A DNA stretch of 64,000 nucleotides from Cololabis saira (lineage: Eukaryota; Chordata; Actinopteri; Beloniformes; Belonidae), in contig NC_084591.1 in the NCBI RefSeq assembly GCF_033807715.1, forward strand, positions 28,298,590-28,362,589, in the 5' to 3' direction. The notes under the pieces were generated by a model that ran no database searches, was not told the DNA's origin, and saw nothing but the letters and a program-made list of their open reading frames with translations. Both the position numbers and the translations under genes were made by a program. Shown in pieces: positions 40,901 to 53,500 of the stretch (position 1 is the stretch's first letter; each line of letters opens with the position of its first letter).

Positions 40901-41410
40901 CAGTAGCAGCATCCATTACCTTAGTATAGGTGCCAATGTTTAGCAAAGCACCAGCTAGCGCCAAGGGGGAGCACAAGGAGCCCGCAACATGAAACGGTGC
41001 AACCTTCAGCCAAAGGTCTGGTCTCACACTGTTATCCAACTCTGCCATTTATAGATGCAATACACCCGTGTTTGTTAATGTACACAGTCACACTTGTTTG
41101 TGGACAATGAAAGTTAACTATGTTATGGGATTTTACCAGTTTTCATGTGAGTGCAAATATGATTCATTAAATTGACTTGCTTTCTGAATGACTGCTTGAA
41201 AGCTTATGATACATGAGCCCCTGGTGATCTCATTTCTTTTTGGCGGTGAAACTAAATATATGTTTTTCACGGAGCGGTTTTGCAGAGGTCATATTCTGGT
41301 GAAAGAGTCTGCCGCTAGACTGCCTGCCATTTTTTGGCTACAGTGGTCAAATACACACAGATCAAAAGTGCATTCATGAACACAACCTCTAACACATTCA
41401 ACTGACATGT
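37970..41410. other. intergenic DNA, mostly featureless, with one exon-like block
   Basis: AT-rich apart from a GC-richer block at 38,450-38,640 described below. No repeat ends were recognised from 38,650 to 41,410. Confidence 0.5.
38483..38604 (-). other. exon-like block, unassigned (possible downstream exon)
   Basis: On the minus strand, tcccacccag|GCACAGTG at the left junction and TGTGAG|gtaaga at the right enclose 122 nt that are open for 40 codons. The peptide includes VSKVHFLPDLNELSQGLMF and GGAPAILTQIIVCCE. Base composition is clearly GC-richer than its surroundings. I do not recognise the peptide. The start phase matches the block at 42,085-42,215. It could be a real exon of an unlisted gene, a non-coding transcript, or chance. 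Confidence 0.25.
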
Positions 41411-41412
41411 AA

Positions 41413-41902
41413 AGGCTGAATTATACTTCTGCGTCAAAACGACGCCGTGTCTACGGCGTGTGGTTTTTGGACACGCAGAGGACACGCAGAGGACACGCCG
41501 TCACATGCGCCGTCACTGACGTGCACCTCCTGAAAATTGTAACTACGCGTCGAGGAGACGCCGACCACACGCAGACCGAGAGGGCTGTGATTGGTTCGTT
41601 TGAAAGCGAAGCATTTCCGGTTTCCGGTTTGAATCAGTAGTGAACTCCCAGGGCTCTTTTCTTCGTTTATATGTGATTTTTTTTGTTTTTGTTTTTTGCA
41701 CAATAGTTGTCCTTATCTCTTTGATTTACTGTGACCGGAAAAAGTCGGATAAACCATTCAGAAAAAGATCGCTAACTAGTGGCCGCGGGGGGTACTGCAC
41801 TGCGACCAAATGGAGAGACGGAGAAGTCCGAAGGATTCGTGACGACGTCACGGGTGCGCCGTGTGCTCTGCGTGTGTGTGACGCAGAAGTATACCCGCAC
41901 CT
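41413..41902. mobile_element. PIF/Harbinger-like MITE (long relative of the palindromic family)
   Basis: AGGCTGAATTATACTTCTGC at the left and GCAGAAGTATACCCGCACCT at the right, with TAA at 41,410-41,412 and 41,903-41,905. The inside is CpG-rich. The termini resemble those of the shorter palindromic MITEs. Confidence 0.8.
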
Positions 41903-42084
41903 TAACAGTCTATGCAGCAAATGATGCTCAATCTTAACAGCCATAAACATACATCTTTAGGTTTCAGCAGTAAATAATCACGATACATTTAAAATCAAAC
42001 TTGGGACAGAGAGAGAGGGCAAGGTTCACAGCACAGCACACAGCACAAAAAGGGAGAATTTTGAGCAAAAGAGGTAGCTCTCAC

Positions 42085-42215
42085 TACAGAGGTGGATTGA
42101 CGGAAACAATCCAGTCTGCTGTAGGATTGTCCCGCCAGGATCTGTCACTGAGGCCGCATGGAAACTTTCCCCCTCTGACTTGTGGTCAGAGGACAAGTTG
42201 TCGGTATTGAATGTC
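42085..42215 (-). other. exon-like block, unassigned (possible upstream exon)
   Basis: On the minus strand a pyrimidine-rich acceptor (ccttttatttctctctag|GACATTC) opens 131 nt that read through 43 codons. The peptide includes TFNTDNLSSDHKSEGESF and AASVTDPGGTILQQTG. A usable but weak donor (TGTA|gtgaga) closes it. It leaves in phase with the block at 38,604. The peptide is not recognised. Confidence 0.25.
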
Positions 42216-42219
42216 CTAG

Positions 42220-45200
42220 AGAGAAATAAAAGGAAGTGGTAAACTGAAGATCCAGACATGAAGGTGGAAAGGTTTGTCAACTTAAGTGAGTGGTTGTGCA
42301 CGTAACAAGATCTACTGTTGTGTTTCTCCCTTAAGCCACTTCAGTCATCCTCAGAGAACGGATCGGATTGCTGCAATCATTTCTCCAATGGTTACATGCC
42401 TTTATATGATACTTTCTTTACAAAACATGTATATATACAAAGTGAGTTGAAAGAAACAGCAGCCTCATACCCTCATGCGTAATACAGAAAAATAGAGGTT
42501 GAGTAGAAGCAGGAACATGACTGAAGGTTACGGCTATGAATGAGAGTTCAGTCTTAATTCGACCCTGGAGCTCTTGCTGTCACAGAGTAATACTGAGCAG
42601 GACTGAGCATCGGAGGAGCCAGTTGCATGTAAATCTTTTCTCATCTCTTGTTCACCATCTCCAGCAGATGTTACAGGGAACCTGTGAACGTTGGGAGTGT
42701 GGCGTCATATTTATACCTGAATCCTGAGAGAACTTTCTGAGCAAAGAGTATGTGCTATTTTACAAGCACGTACATTATACTTTAAAAAGCTTTATTCTTT
42801 TATTTTAAAACCAAAGAATACCTTAGTCTGAACAAACCAATTTCCACAATTAATTACTATTGATCACTAACTGGAAGCATCATCCAAGGCTTATCTGTCA
42901 CATGTAACTAACAATGAGGAGCTAAGTTTAGATGATACTCTGTTGGACAGTGCCAGATGTTGAGAAAAACGATGATGTATCACATGTAAAAGCTCGATAC
43001 TACTTTAGTCTGTGAAATTCAGGAAGCAGTTTGTGACACTAGCAGCTGTTTTTTTGGGTGTTTAAAATTTAAAGCACCTAATAGACATTTGTTTGCTCAA
43101 ATTAAAGGTTTCTTTGGCTTAGCTGCTAATAACCGCAGTTATGTCCTGGTTTTTCAAAGCAATAAATCAGTGTTGAATCAGGAATTATTCAGTTTCACAA
43201 TTAGTGTCATGAAAAGGTTTGGGGACCCTCGGTCAATATATCTGTTACTGAAAATAGTGAAGTAATTTGCAGGTTATTTCCAAAAGTCACAGCGTTACAA
43301 GTAAGATGTTGTTGTTTTTTTGTTGTTGTTTTAATTTCTGTGTTGAACTACTGTATTAGTTTGAATAAAAAAAAAACAAACAAACAACTTTACGGTGAAA
43401 TAAAGAAAAGAAATGCAATTTTTTAGTGTCTCGTGATTTTTATTCATCTTTGCATTTTTTTTTCATTTTCCATTTAAAAAAACACTGAAGGTCGTGACTA
43501 GTGTGATTGAGCTATTTGTTATTTGCAAAGTATGTCCCCATGACACTTCCTTTGTGAGACGGGCAGGTTGTGTTAGCGGAAAAGTTTAAAGAACATGAAG
43601 ATCTTGAAAAATAATAACGGTGCTGCTTCACTTCACACAACAGAGGAATTCTCAGAAACCCATTTGTTGTGCTCAGTATGGTTCTAGTGCTTTTTTTTTC
43701 TTGTTTGTTGTTGTTTAGTGTTTTTATGAAGGCCACTATTATGACTTCTGCTTCCCCTACCAGCACTTCACCATGACAGATGGATTGTGTAGCAATGTGG
43801 CATGGAAAACGTTTACTGTTAAGGAAAAGAATGGATATAGTGATTGAATATCACCAAATACGGGAAGTAGACATGACACCTTCTGGACAAGGTGAAGACA
43901 AAAAAAGGATCTGCGATAGTAATCCCAAATTCACCTCCAAAATGGATTTGTTCTGAAAGCACAACCTGCTGGTTGGTTTTTGCACACTCCACTGTGTCTA
44001 CAGTCACTGACAATAGACTGTGGATAAATCTTAAAGGCGGGGGACCACACAATGTGTGCAAGATCCAATAATCTCAGTGAACATCAGCTCTTTTGAAGAA
44101 ATAAAATACCAAGAATTGCCCATACAAAATATATTAATCATCTTTTAATAACACAGCTTAGCACTGACCATGACCTGACTAAGGCACAGAGTCCACTTGG
44201 ACACACAAGACATAAACCATTAGCTTGTCTGCACCACACCTAATTAAACTCTTACCGCTTTCCATCAGTGCTTAATGAGTGGTCAGAGGCAGTGGCCAGT
44301 TCAGGTCAGATTCCTGTTTTTCTTTTGTTTTTTTTTTCCTGTCCTGTGTTCACACACTCAGAGGGAGCGGATACATGCCGCGCAGCAGTCATCACCTCAG
44401 CAGTCCTCTAACTATTATTAGCTTCGTGGATCACGGGCAATCTGGATGTAAATTTAGACCCTCCCCCCGGATGTTCCGTTGAAGTCATCAGGTTAACCTC
44501 TGACCCAGGATCCTGCTGCCACGCGACCTGTGGCCAACTTCAAGTTCAGGGGTCCAAATGCAAGCCTAAAGACATGCCAACACTCACACATCCACAGCCC
44601 ATGCGTATGTGCAAGATTGCACTTTCTAAAATGCAACATCTGAAACCGTTTGAGGCAAAGAGCCTGTTTGAATATATCACCAATGATACAGAAGACTTAA
44701 CACATTCATTCACTATGAGAACGCCTTCATCATATGACAACCATAACTGGATGTGGCGCTTCTTTGTCTCCCCGTCTCTCACGCTAAAGCAACATGGTGC
44801 AGATAAAAGCAGTTATTTGTTCTGAGGAGCACAAAAAAAAAATCTTTTATATACTTTTATATCTTCAAACGTCTGCAAAAAGTGACCACAGTCCCATAGA
44901 CATTTTCGTAGTTTTTTTTTTTTTTTTCAACAGCAATAGGAATATTGGCATAGGGCAACTGGGTAAAGTGCTCACAGAGGTTCCCATAGCCTTATCCGGT
45001 GTCTCTACCCCTGCCAGAGGTATGTGATGGGTGGGTTGGGGTTATAGTGAGGGGTGGCAGAGTGCGTTGAAATGCATAAATGGGGACAGGAACAGGTTAT
45101 CTTTAAAGTACTGTATGTCAGATGATGCAGCACCACTGAAGATGTCAACCTGTTAACATAACAACGTGGTTCGAGCCGCTTTCTCATGTCGTATTTTTGG

Positions 45201-47400
45201 GTCCAATAAAATAGTTGTTAGATGCCAACGCAGCCATGGCCATGTTACTCTAAGGACTGTGTTGAAATAAGTGAATAGTAACACCAAGTTATAATAAAAT
45301 ACATGCTTCTGGTTTGGTACATTTTCACACATGTTCATTGGCTTAGCGCACCCATCTTTTCCGAGCAGTATTAGTGAACCAGTAGTACTCTGTTGACATA
45401 CTGTACAACTCCAGACACAATAGATGTTGACAGTCTACATGCCACTTTCGACAAATCACACCACGACCTGTTACCCTTGGCGCACTCATAAACACCATTC
45501 TTGTCCTCAGATGTCTTCTGCACACTACATGAACCACAAGGCACTCTAAACATCAGGTAATCAAGGATCTTTCATGACATGTATGATGATGGCAAATCAC
45601 ACTGTGAACCAGTCACAGCCTGTTCTGTGTATTATTTATTTATTTTTCTTTTTAATTGCACTTGAATCTACCCCAGTAAAAGCACTATAATTCCAAACCA
45701 AGTCAGTAAGAGCTATTGGAAAACCATCACACATTAAAGGAGTCAAAATAACATTTTGGACATGGCATGTTTCTTACCACTGAGTTTTGTTGGATGTGAG
45801 GCAAAGCTTGTCTCACTAGAGCAGATTATTTTAACTGTTTATAAGGCACTCAGTGGGTTTAAATTTAAAAATGTTCAAACCTCACACTTTTTTCCATCCA
45901 ACCATTGTTTATCTCTACCCGCTGACTCCGATGCAGGGTCACAGGAATCTACTGGAGCTTATGACTTTTTTTTCACCAAAGTTACCAAATTGGCAATTTT
46001 CCCGGTAAAGAGATGAGAACAAAGCCCAGTGATAACTTACACTGGGGTTCCTATTCGTAACAACAGATGATACTTTACTCTCTCTGTTGTGAAATTATGT
46101 CATACAATTGTGTCTCTCTGATATTGTGAAGATTGTTGTGGTATGAGAAAATTGTGACAGATAGATCAAGAGCAAGTGCCACTAAGGAAGGGGAGAGATC
46201 CTCATGATGTTCTGTTTAATATCGTGCATTAAACATCTGGGTATATTGTATGTCTTGATATAGCTCATGAAACAAATCATTAATTCCAGCATACTGATTT
46301 TCCCCCCAAGCTACTTATATTTGGATGTATATTACATCTAGACTTTCCACACAACTTGAAATTAAAAGAAATGTAGAATCATAGAAAATAGGCTATATTG
46401 AAATAATTTTAAAAAAGAAAAAAAATGCCTTCTTTTATTTATTGTTTTATTGTGGTGAGCTGCAGATTTCTGGTCCTGGACATCTTATGGTTGCAATGTA
46501 GCTCAAATCTACTGTATAAACTAAGCTGCTAAACCAAACTGTCTAAGTCCATTGCCTTCCTTTATTCCACAAAGTGTGGGCCAAATTTAAAAAATGAGAT
46601 TATTCATAACAAAAAACACCTTTAAAAAAAAAAGACTAAGCTTAATGCCCATATTTTTTACATTAAATTCCACTGGGACAAAGCCCCCTCATTCCTAAAA
46701 AAAAGCCATGTCCTTGCACTATAAGGCATGCAAATGGCCTCACCAAGCAATACAGATCTTGATAAAACAGACACAGCGGATCAAGGTTTACATGTTGATC
46801 TTTAAACACTCATTCTCTCATATCGCATATCGCCACCCCTTTTGCTTGGTGCATAAAGCATAAAGCATAAATACAAACAAACAGAGTTGTAGTCGGAAAG
46901 GAAGTCAAATAACGTCACTTCACTCTCACCTGAACTTTGTGGTTTGGTTGATAATTCCAGAGTAGGAAGTATGATCCAGACTTTTAGTTTGTTTTTAATA
47001 TTATTAAAAAATACATTTAAGAACAGAATAAAAAGATGCACATTTTACTAAAATAGCGAACCGCTCTTTCCAGCAGGTGTACAAGCTACTCAACCCCCAT
47101 AATCAATACCAACAATCCATCACCATCATCCCTGAGCTCAGTTTGCCAGAAAATAAAACACGGAACCATGTAGTTTCTTCGTTTAGCAGCAAAACTTGTT
47201 TCCCTCTCGGTAGTCTTGTTACGCACGCACAGGTCCACATTTCTGCGCATGACGCGCGAGGCTGCACATAGTATAGTGTCCGGCTTGTAGCTATTTTGAA
47301 TTAAACTATCTGATTTCGTAATGTATATTAATTACTGATATTTCATTGCTGCTGCTAGGTTATTAAAGCTTTTATGTAAGACGTTAGTGCGGCACAGCTG
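42220..47400. other. intergenic DNA; nothing firmly recognised
   Basis: Apart from a decayed CCATCC-type fragment (45,894-45,965), I see no element or gene here. Confidence 0.5.
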
Positions 47401-48199
47401 TCCTAAAAGTCTTCCGGAGCTAAATCCAAAGTTGATTAATATCAGTTCTTCCCTTTTTCTTCTTCTTCTTTTTCCATCTTGTCAATAAAATGATATGCAG
47501 AAAAGAAGATTCCGCGTGCGTGAGGCAGGACATATGTCCAGGTCTCGCATAGCTCCAATCGGCGCCTCTCAGTGTCTACCAAATCACCAGATGACAAGTC
47601 TCCGCGGCTTTTACGCACGGAGGGTGCCGGGTGGATTTTGCGGGCGCGCTTTGGAGAGCAGTAAAGGGGTGTTCCCTCTTTTCCAGGCTGTCCGTGGCCT
47701 CTTAACCCCGGAGGGTTGCCTAACTCCAACACCCCCCCTTCCCTCTCTCCACCGTTCCCCAGAAGAAACAAGCCAGCGTTACGTCAGAATGTGCAGGGCA
47801 GGCAAGACAGCGTCTTAGGAGCCATTTGTAGGCATTGCTGCCAAACTCGGCTTGGGGTTGCTCATGAGCTCACTGCAGCCAATGCAATTTACAAATCTGA
47901 TTCTTTTAACACAGCGGCAGTATGTGGTAAGTCAGTTATTCATTCATTTTCTCTCATTGCCTCGCTGGGATTTTTTATTTCTCATTGCCCTTTTTCACAT
48001 GACAGAACTCTGTTGCCGGCACAATTGCGCACACAAAAGCAGGAGAGTAAACGGTGTAAAGATAAAAGAGTTGTTTACAGCTTATTGAGAATACTGTGAC
48101 ATGATGAAGCAACAGGGATTTTTGACACACGGGGATTTTTGCAGTATTTTTTGTGTTTGATTCTTGGCTGATCTAAAAAAAAAAAAAAAGAAAAAAAAC
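47400..48199 (+). promoter_or_regulatory. probable promoter/5' leader region of the GH31-family gene
   Basis: From about 47,500 to 47,800 the sequence becomes GC- and CpG-richer than its surroundings (for example CTCCGCGGC and GGGCGCGC), as expected near a vertebrate gene start. The final stretch before the ATG is A15-G-A8-C, directly abutting the start codon. There are ATG-initiated open frames upstream, including one from 47,495, which could be upstream ORFs if the leader begins that far left. No transcription start can be fixed from sequence alone. Confidence 0.35.
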
Positions 48200-48670
48200 A
48201 TGCCCCAGGCTCGAAATAGGAATCCCAGCCCCATCCCAGAGGTAACATGGGACACGGGATTGAAGGAGATGAACGAGACCTGGAAAGGAGCTATAGCTTG
48301 TCTGGGGGTGGCTGTCTTCTTTGTAATGACAATCGGGATCATATACTGGCAAGTGGTGGACCAGCCGAACAAAAACTGGATCCTCAGGGGGAGTTTCAGC
48401 GGACTGATCTGGGAGAGAAGGACCCACTCGCTGCTCATCCAGACCCTGACGGAGGACAGGACCTACGTGGAGATAGACGTGGGGAACGTGGGGAACCCCG
48501 ACATCGAGGTCCCCTTCGTGAGGAACCTGTGCTGGCTCAATAAAACGGAGTTCTGCTACACGTGGGACTCGGTGGCCGAGGTGAAGATCTCGCTGGAGGA
48601 GAATGAGGAGACGCAGACGGAGTGCTACAGTATGACCTGGGCGCCGGTGCACTGTCAGGTGGAGCTGAAG
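48200..48670 (+). CDS. GH31-family type II membrane protein, coding exon 1 (SITS-binding protein/MYORG-like)
   Basis: This exon encodes residues 1-157 of a glycoside hydrolase family 31 relative. Residues 1-30 are cytoplasmic, and about 31-53 (GAIACLGVAVFFVMTIGI and following) form one transmembrane segment. The rest should face the ER/Golgi lumen or exterior, consistent with the sequon NKT at 114 and with Cys 111, 119, 142 and 152. The architecture (short cytosolic tail, signal anchor, N-terminal beta domain ahead of WYGG) matches MYORG and the SITS-binding glycoprotein of Torpedo. I favour the latter group because the N-terminus (PSPIPEVTWD) does not look like MYORG. The ATG has A at -3 and is the first in frame; a TGA lies at 48,158. 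The donor is CTGAAG|gtagga. Enzymatic activity cannot be judged because the catalytic exons are outside the window. Confidence 0.88.
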
Positions 48671-48794
48671 GTAGGAGTCCCCTCAAGAGACAGCCTGCAC
48701 ACACAGGGTTAGGGGGGGGAAAAACCTTTGTGCAAAATATAATGAACAAAAAGTTGCAGGCTACTTGTTTCTGGGTTTGTTCATTGTCCCTTTA

Positions 48795-48937
48795 AGACTG
48801 AATTGTGGTTCGGCGTTAAATCGACGCAGATCCTACGCCGTAGGGTACGCGGCGACGCGCACCGTACGGTGTGCATCGCCGCGTACCCTACGCCGTAGGC
48901 TCTGCGTTGGTGTAACGCGGAACCATAAATCAGCCTT
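48795..48937. mobile_element. palindromic MITE, copy 3, in GH31 gene intron 1
   Basis: The element folds almost end to end around GCACCGTACGGTGTGC (about 48,859-48,874). The left terminus is diverged (GACTGAATTGTGGTTCGG); the right one is CGGAACCATAAATCAGCCT. It begins 125 bp after the exon 1 donor. Confidence 0.85.
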
Positions 48938-49179
48938 CATGCGTAAATGCCGCTGTTATTGTCTGAAATGCATGTGACAAAAAGGCCACTCATGCCAATC
49001 ATTTAAATCCTACATATTTATTTAAATTCACATTCACATATTTTCAAAGGTCGCCTTCTCACTTAAAAATTTTCAGACATGAGAGATTCCTTTGGTTAAA
49101 CATTTTGGACATTATTGCCAGTGGACAATAATATGTGCAATAATATCACATGTGCAATAATATAAGATGTGCAATATCT

Positions 49180-49435
49180 GTCAATCTGCCAGTCTACCTC
49201 ACAACACTCCACCTGCTTTTCTGCACCGTTTCTTAACTGTATATACTGTTCATATCCTGTGTTTATACATATTTTATACGTATATTTTTGTATTCTTTAT
49301 ATATATTTTTTTATTTCTGACTTTTCAGTCTTTTTACCCCTCCCCTACATGTGTGTGCTAAGTGTACTGCTGACAACAAAATAAGTTTCCCCACTGAGGG
49401 AGAAAATAAAGGATATCTTAACTTATCTTTTCAAA
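49180..49435 (+). mobile_element. LINE 3'-end fragment with ATCTT tail
   Basis: Ends AGTTTCCCCACTGAGGGAG, then AATAAAGGATATCTTAACTT. This is the usual form of a teleost LINE 3' end (AATTTCCCC then AATAAAGG, followed by ATCTT repeats). Only the UTR end is present. Confidence 0.55.
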
Positions 49436-50347
49436 AAAGAATTATACTTACTATCCATTAATGAGTGCCTTAAGATGGACAATTCATTGCCATTTTTATT
49501 AAATGAATAATTCCCTCTGTGTGATTCTAAAAGAGGTTACATCATATGTGGGATTATTCTAATTTGTTTGGATTTAGCTATTTTCAAATTTGTTTAATAA
49601 GATCATTATGGTTTGAGTGATTGGCTGTCAACCCTGCTCAACTTCTTCCACTCACTGCATTTAGCGGAATGGCTACAGTATATATGTTTCATGTTAAATC
49701 TGCTTGTTGAGGCTTGTTAAGCATATTTAGAGCATGGTCCCACATTAATTATTGGAACAGAACAATCGGGATGTTGGGAGGTTAATCTGTCCCCACTGGG
49801 ACATTCCTCGCCATAATTCCTAGTCATGTGGCGAGACTGCTTGCAGCAAATCTTTCCCTATACCTGAGTCGCCTTAATGGTCCCAAATTACGTAATCCCT
49901 CTCAGGACCTCTCAGGTGACCAGTTGGCAACACAGCTCAGATTTGCAGATGAGATGGAAATAATGAGCTTCAAGCAACTTTGTGTAATTCTTGCGGGGGG
50001 TGGGGGGTCCTCTCTCTTAGAAAACCATCTGACATTCAATCCCTTCTGCATGCAGTACTTTCTTAGACAGTGTCATGTACCAGCATAACACTTTAACTTT
50101 GTGCGTCATTTTGCGCTTCATCTTTACACTGAGGTTAAAGTATCACATTCACCTGTGACTAGTCACCTGTAACTAAGTTAATTAGGGCTCAAATAAATGA
50201 CTTTTTTTCTGAAATGTATTCATCGTTATTCCCAATGGAAGTGCACTTTAACACCGAGATGCTCTACCAAAACAGAATCAATATGTGTGTTTTGTGTGTG
50301 TAAAAATCAAACTGTTCACACACATACTCATGTATTTTTTCCTGTAG

Positions 50348-50519
50348 GACTGCTTCTCCATGGCCAACGTTTCCTGGTATGGTGGCGCCAGTGTCCGGGG
50401 TCAGACCTGGCCGATTAACGATCAAAATGCCACAATGCAACCCTTTGTTGTCAGTGATCTAAAGGACTCTCCTTTAGGGTACGGCTCTGCCCTGGAACGC
50501 TACTTCCTGGGCTCCTCAG
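50348..50519 (+). CDS. GH31-family membrane protein, coding exon 2 (WYGG motif)
   Basis: Residues 158-214 plus one base. The segment NVSWYGGASVRGQTWPI is diagnostic: MYORG has AHWYGGAEMRTQHWPI at the same place, and GH31 enzymes have related sequence in the N-terminal beta-sandwich before the barrel. It continues with QPFVVSDLKD and ALERYFLGSS, matching MYORG QPFVTSDVYSS and ILERYWLSS. N164 (NVS) and N184 (NAT) are potential glycosylation sites. The acceptor is ttttcctgtag|GAC, in phase with exon 1; the donor is TCCTCAG|gtagga. Intron 1 is 1,677 bp and carries a palindromic MITE. Confidence 0.92.
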
Positions 50520-53500
50520 GTAGGACGCTGTCAGTGACACTGGTCGTTTTTGCCACTTGAAGCACATTGTCACTCTTCTCCCCGCGCACACAGAATGATC
50601 TTTACTGTATACGTATGTAAGATGACACAGGGTTGGCCTTTTCTGCATATTTCTAACAAGGTATACAAGGTGTGAATTTGAGTGCACAAGGAAAGCCACA
50701 TGGATACTGCTCTGTTGTGTGTATGTTTGTGTCTGAGCTCTGAAAAAAAAAGCCTCCAGAAGCAGCATCTTCATAACACGCATCACTGGCTGGGTACGTT
50801 GGTTGGCGCACAAACAGAGTGTAACACAATACTGTCTGTGGTATCACAGTTTATTAATTTAGAGATCAGACAACAAAGGAAATCAAGCCACCATTAGCAT
50901 CTTAAATTAACTCTTCGGAATAGTGCTGTAATTGCCTTTTGTCTCTATAAAAAGAGCCGGTTGGATTGGGGCCCTGCTGACTCGTATAACTCACCGGGTT
51001 ATTTTGGGGGTGTTAGATTTTATCCCGGGGCAAAGTGGCAAGCAGGAACCACGAGCGGATGTGAATGGTTAATGTGACTGATGAGGAATGTGTGCAGTGT
51101 GTGTGTACATGTGTGCAGTGTGGTAGTCTGCAGCATCAGCCTCAGGAACTTTGGACTTTGCATTCACCTGGTGTTTGGCCAGTGAGCTGCTGTTCAACCC
51201 AGCCAATCTTTCTTCTTGATATAAGTTGGTTAGTTTTTTTTGTTTTTATTCCGACTGTAGGGGTGCCATGTAAAAAGCACATAAAGGCACAATGCAGAGA
51301 ATTGCAGAAGAATCATTTAAATCTGATTTTGAAATGAAAGCACTACAAATACAACGTATCAAATGCTTAAAGAGAGAAATCTGTATGCTAAATTTGTAAT
51401 TTGGTACTTGCAATACATATAGAAAAGGTGTGTGTGTCTGTGTGTGTTTAATCAGAACACGGCTATAGGGGCACTATCAACTATCTCATCACCATGGTAA
51501 CAAGATGTATGGGTTTTAGAGCAGCATGTGTTCCCATGAAGCTTCCTTGTTTATTAAACGAAGGCCTTGTTTATTTCAGCAAGACAATGTCTGACCACAT
51601 ACTGAATGTACTAGAACAGCATTGCTTCATAGTACAAGAGTTCAACTGTCTGCTCGCAATCCATATCTGTTCAATAAAACCAACCATTCAAAAAGGAAAC
51701 ACAACAATGCATTAAACTGAAGGCTAAACAGCCACATAAGGCTGGCGTGAGATAGACAATAATTTCTTCCAACTTTCTTGATAGTAAAAGGACCTGTCCA
51801 GGGTGTACCCCACCTTTCACCCAGTGATGCAGCACTCCCGTCCCTGAATAGAATTGAATGGAAAATGAATGAACAAATGATTGTGAACAGTAGCCTCACA
51901 CAAATTCATTCACATACCGACAGAAATAAATTCACACATTTCCATGCACACGCACACACATCCACTGGTGTGTTATGTAATAGTGGAAGGCTTAACAAGA
52001 GAGTCACATGACCACCTTGTGAGATGAGATGAGAGTAATTGTCAGGACATTGTAACTCTTTGTTTCACTGGCTAGCTTTGCAAAAAGATAGGGAAAAACA
52101 TTTTTCACAAGTGATATCAGATTCCAATGAGAACTGAAGTTTTATTGATGCCAAGTAACCACCCACAGGCGCATAGCGTACATACCCCGAAACATTGTAA
52201 ACTGATGCTCAGGAATGAGGAACAATCCCTGTTTCAAAGGTAAAAGTACTTACAGTGATGTCTTGCTTAAATGTTCAATAATATCTTCATTTAGCTTTAA
52301 AATTTGCATAATCCCGTTAAACAGAATACAGAAACAACCTTTCCCACTTCTGAATACATATTTAAATATTTTAGTACTGGTAGTGGTAAAAATACGTAAC
52401 CCAAATTCGAATGCCAAACATCAATATAGTATGACGGATCATTGACATCTGCTTGATTCTTATTGGCATTAACAACAATTTAAATGTTGTATAAATACTT
52501 CTCTTTGAAATAATTGACCTCCTCATTCCTGGAGGTTTATGTGCTCCATTCGCAACCATCCCCTTTTGTATCATTTACATAGAGGTTTTGCATATAATAC
52601 CAACTATTTACTTTCAATCAATCCATTTTTAAAATCTTATTCTATAACCAGAATTTTTTACCCCCAAACAAAAACATGAAAATGTAACTATTTATGTTCA
52701 AGTTGGTAAATTTCACAATAACTTTGCCAAATCATGCAGCTGGTATGATTACACACCAAATCTGCCAGTGTAACATTGCCAATGTTAGTTGTAATTTATT
52801 ATTTTAACACTATTTAGATAAAAACTACCGGTAACACTTTCAGCGGAAATGTCATCCAGTGTATATTTTGGGTGTGACACACTCTGCCACACCTGCAGTG
52901 TTAAATTAACCATACTCTCATTTACGGTGAAGAAGCACCCCACAGTTTCTGCAGACGCCATCTTACCTTGCTGCTGCGGTAAGTTTTGCATCATTAAATA
53001 CCTTGTTTTAGAAATATTTGGTCAAAAATAATGGAAATAGTGGATATATACTGTATATCCATATACAAATGTCAGTAGTATTTTAGCCCGTATTGTTTTC
53101 GAACTGGCGGTCAGCTTCCTGAGCTGAATTATGAGCCCTTCGGTCAAACACACCATAGTGTTGGAGTAACTTTTGGTCAGTGTTAGATGGTTAACAATTT
53201 TAAAAGGGTTAGAAATAATTATTAAAAGATACATATACACACTTTTTTAGTGGTGAATTCAACACGATTTTGCTGTGTCGGAGTGCTTCAACCAGAAAAC
53301 CGGAGAAATACTGGACATGTACTTTCATGAAAAGTTGAACCGAAGCCACCAGTTCGACAAATCATTCAACATGTCCTTATGAAATGAAACATCTATGTTT
53401 TCAGCCTGCATCCACTAAATTCATTATCATCTTCATCAATCCTGCAGCTCAACAAAAATGATCACTTCTACCATTTCATAGGTAGATAGTATTAGATCAT

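Noticed and set aside
40830..41048. 72-codon minus-strand frame starting MAELDNSVRPDLW
   Set aside because: It has no splice support or recognised family, and the GCTAGCGCC stretch resembles repeat sequence.
45371..45553. Cys-containing minus-strand peptide (VYECAKGNRSWCDLSKVAC) considered as an exon
   Set aside because: The donor is weak, the phase does not join the block at 42,215, and no family is recognised.
48173..48652. 159-codon minus-strand open frame opposite GH31 exon 1
   Set aside because: It is an antisense shadow of a GC-rich coding exon; the plus strand has a recognised family and splice sites.
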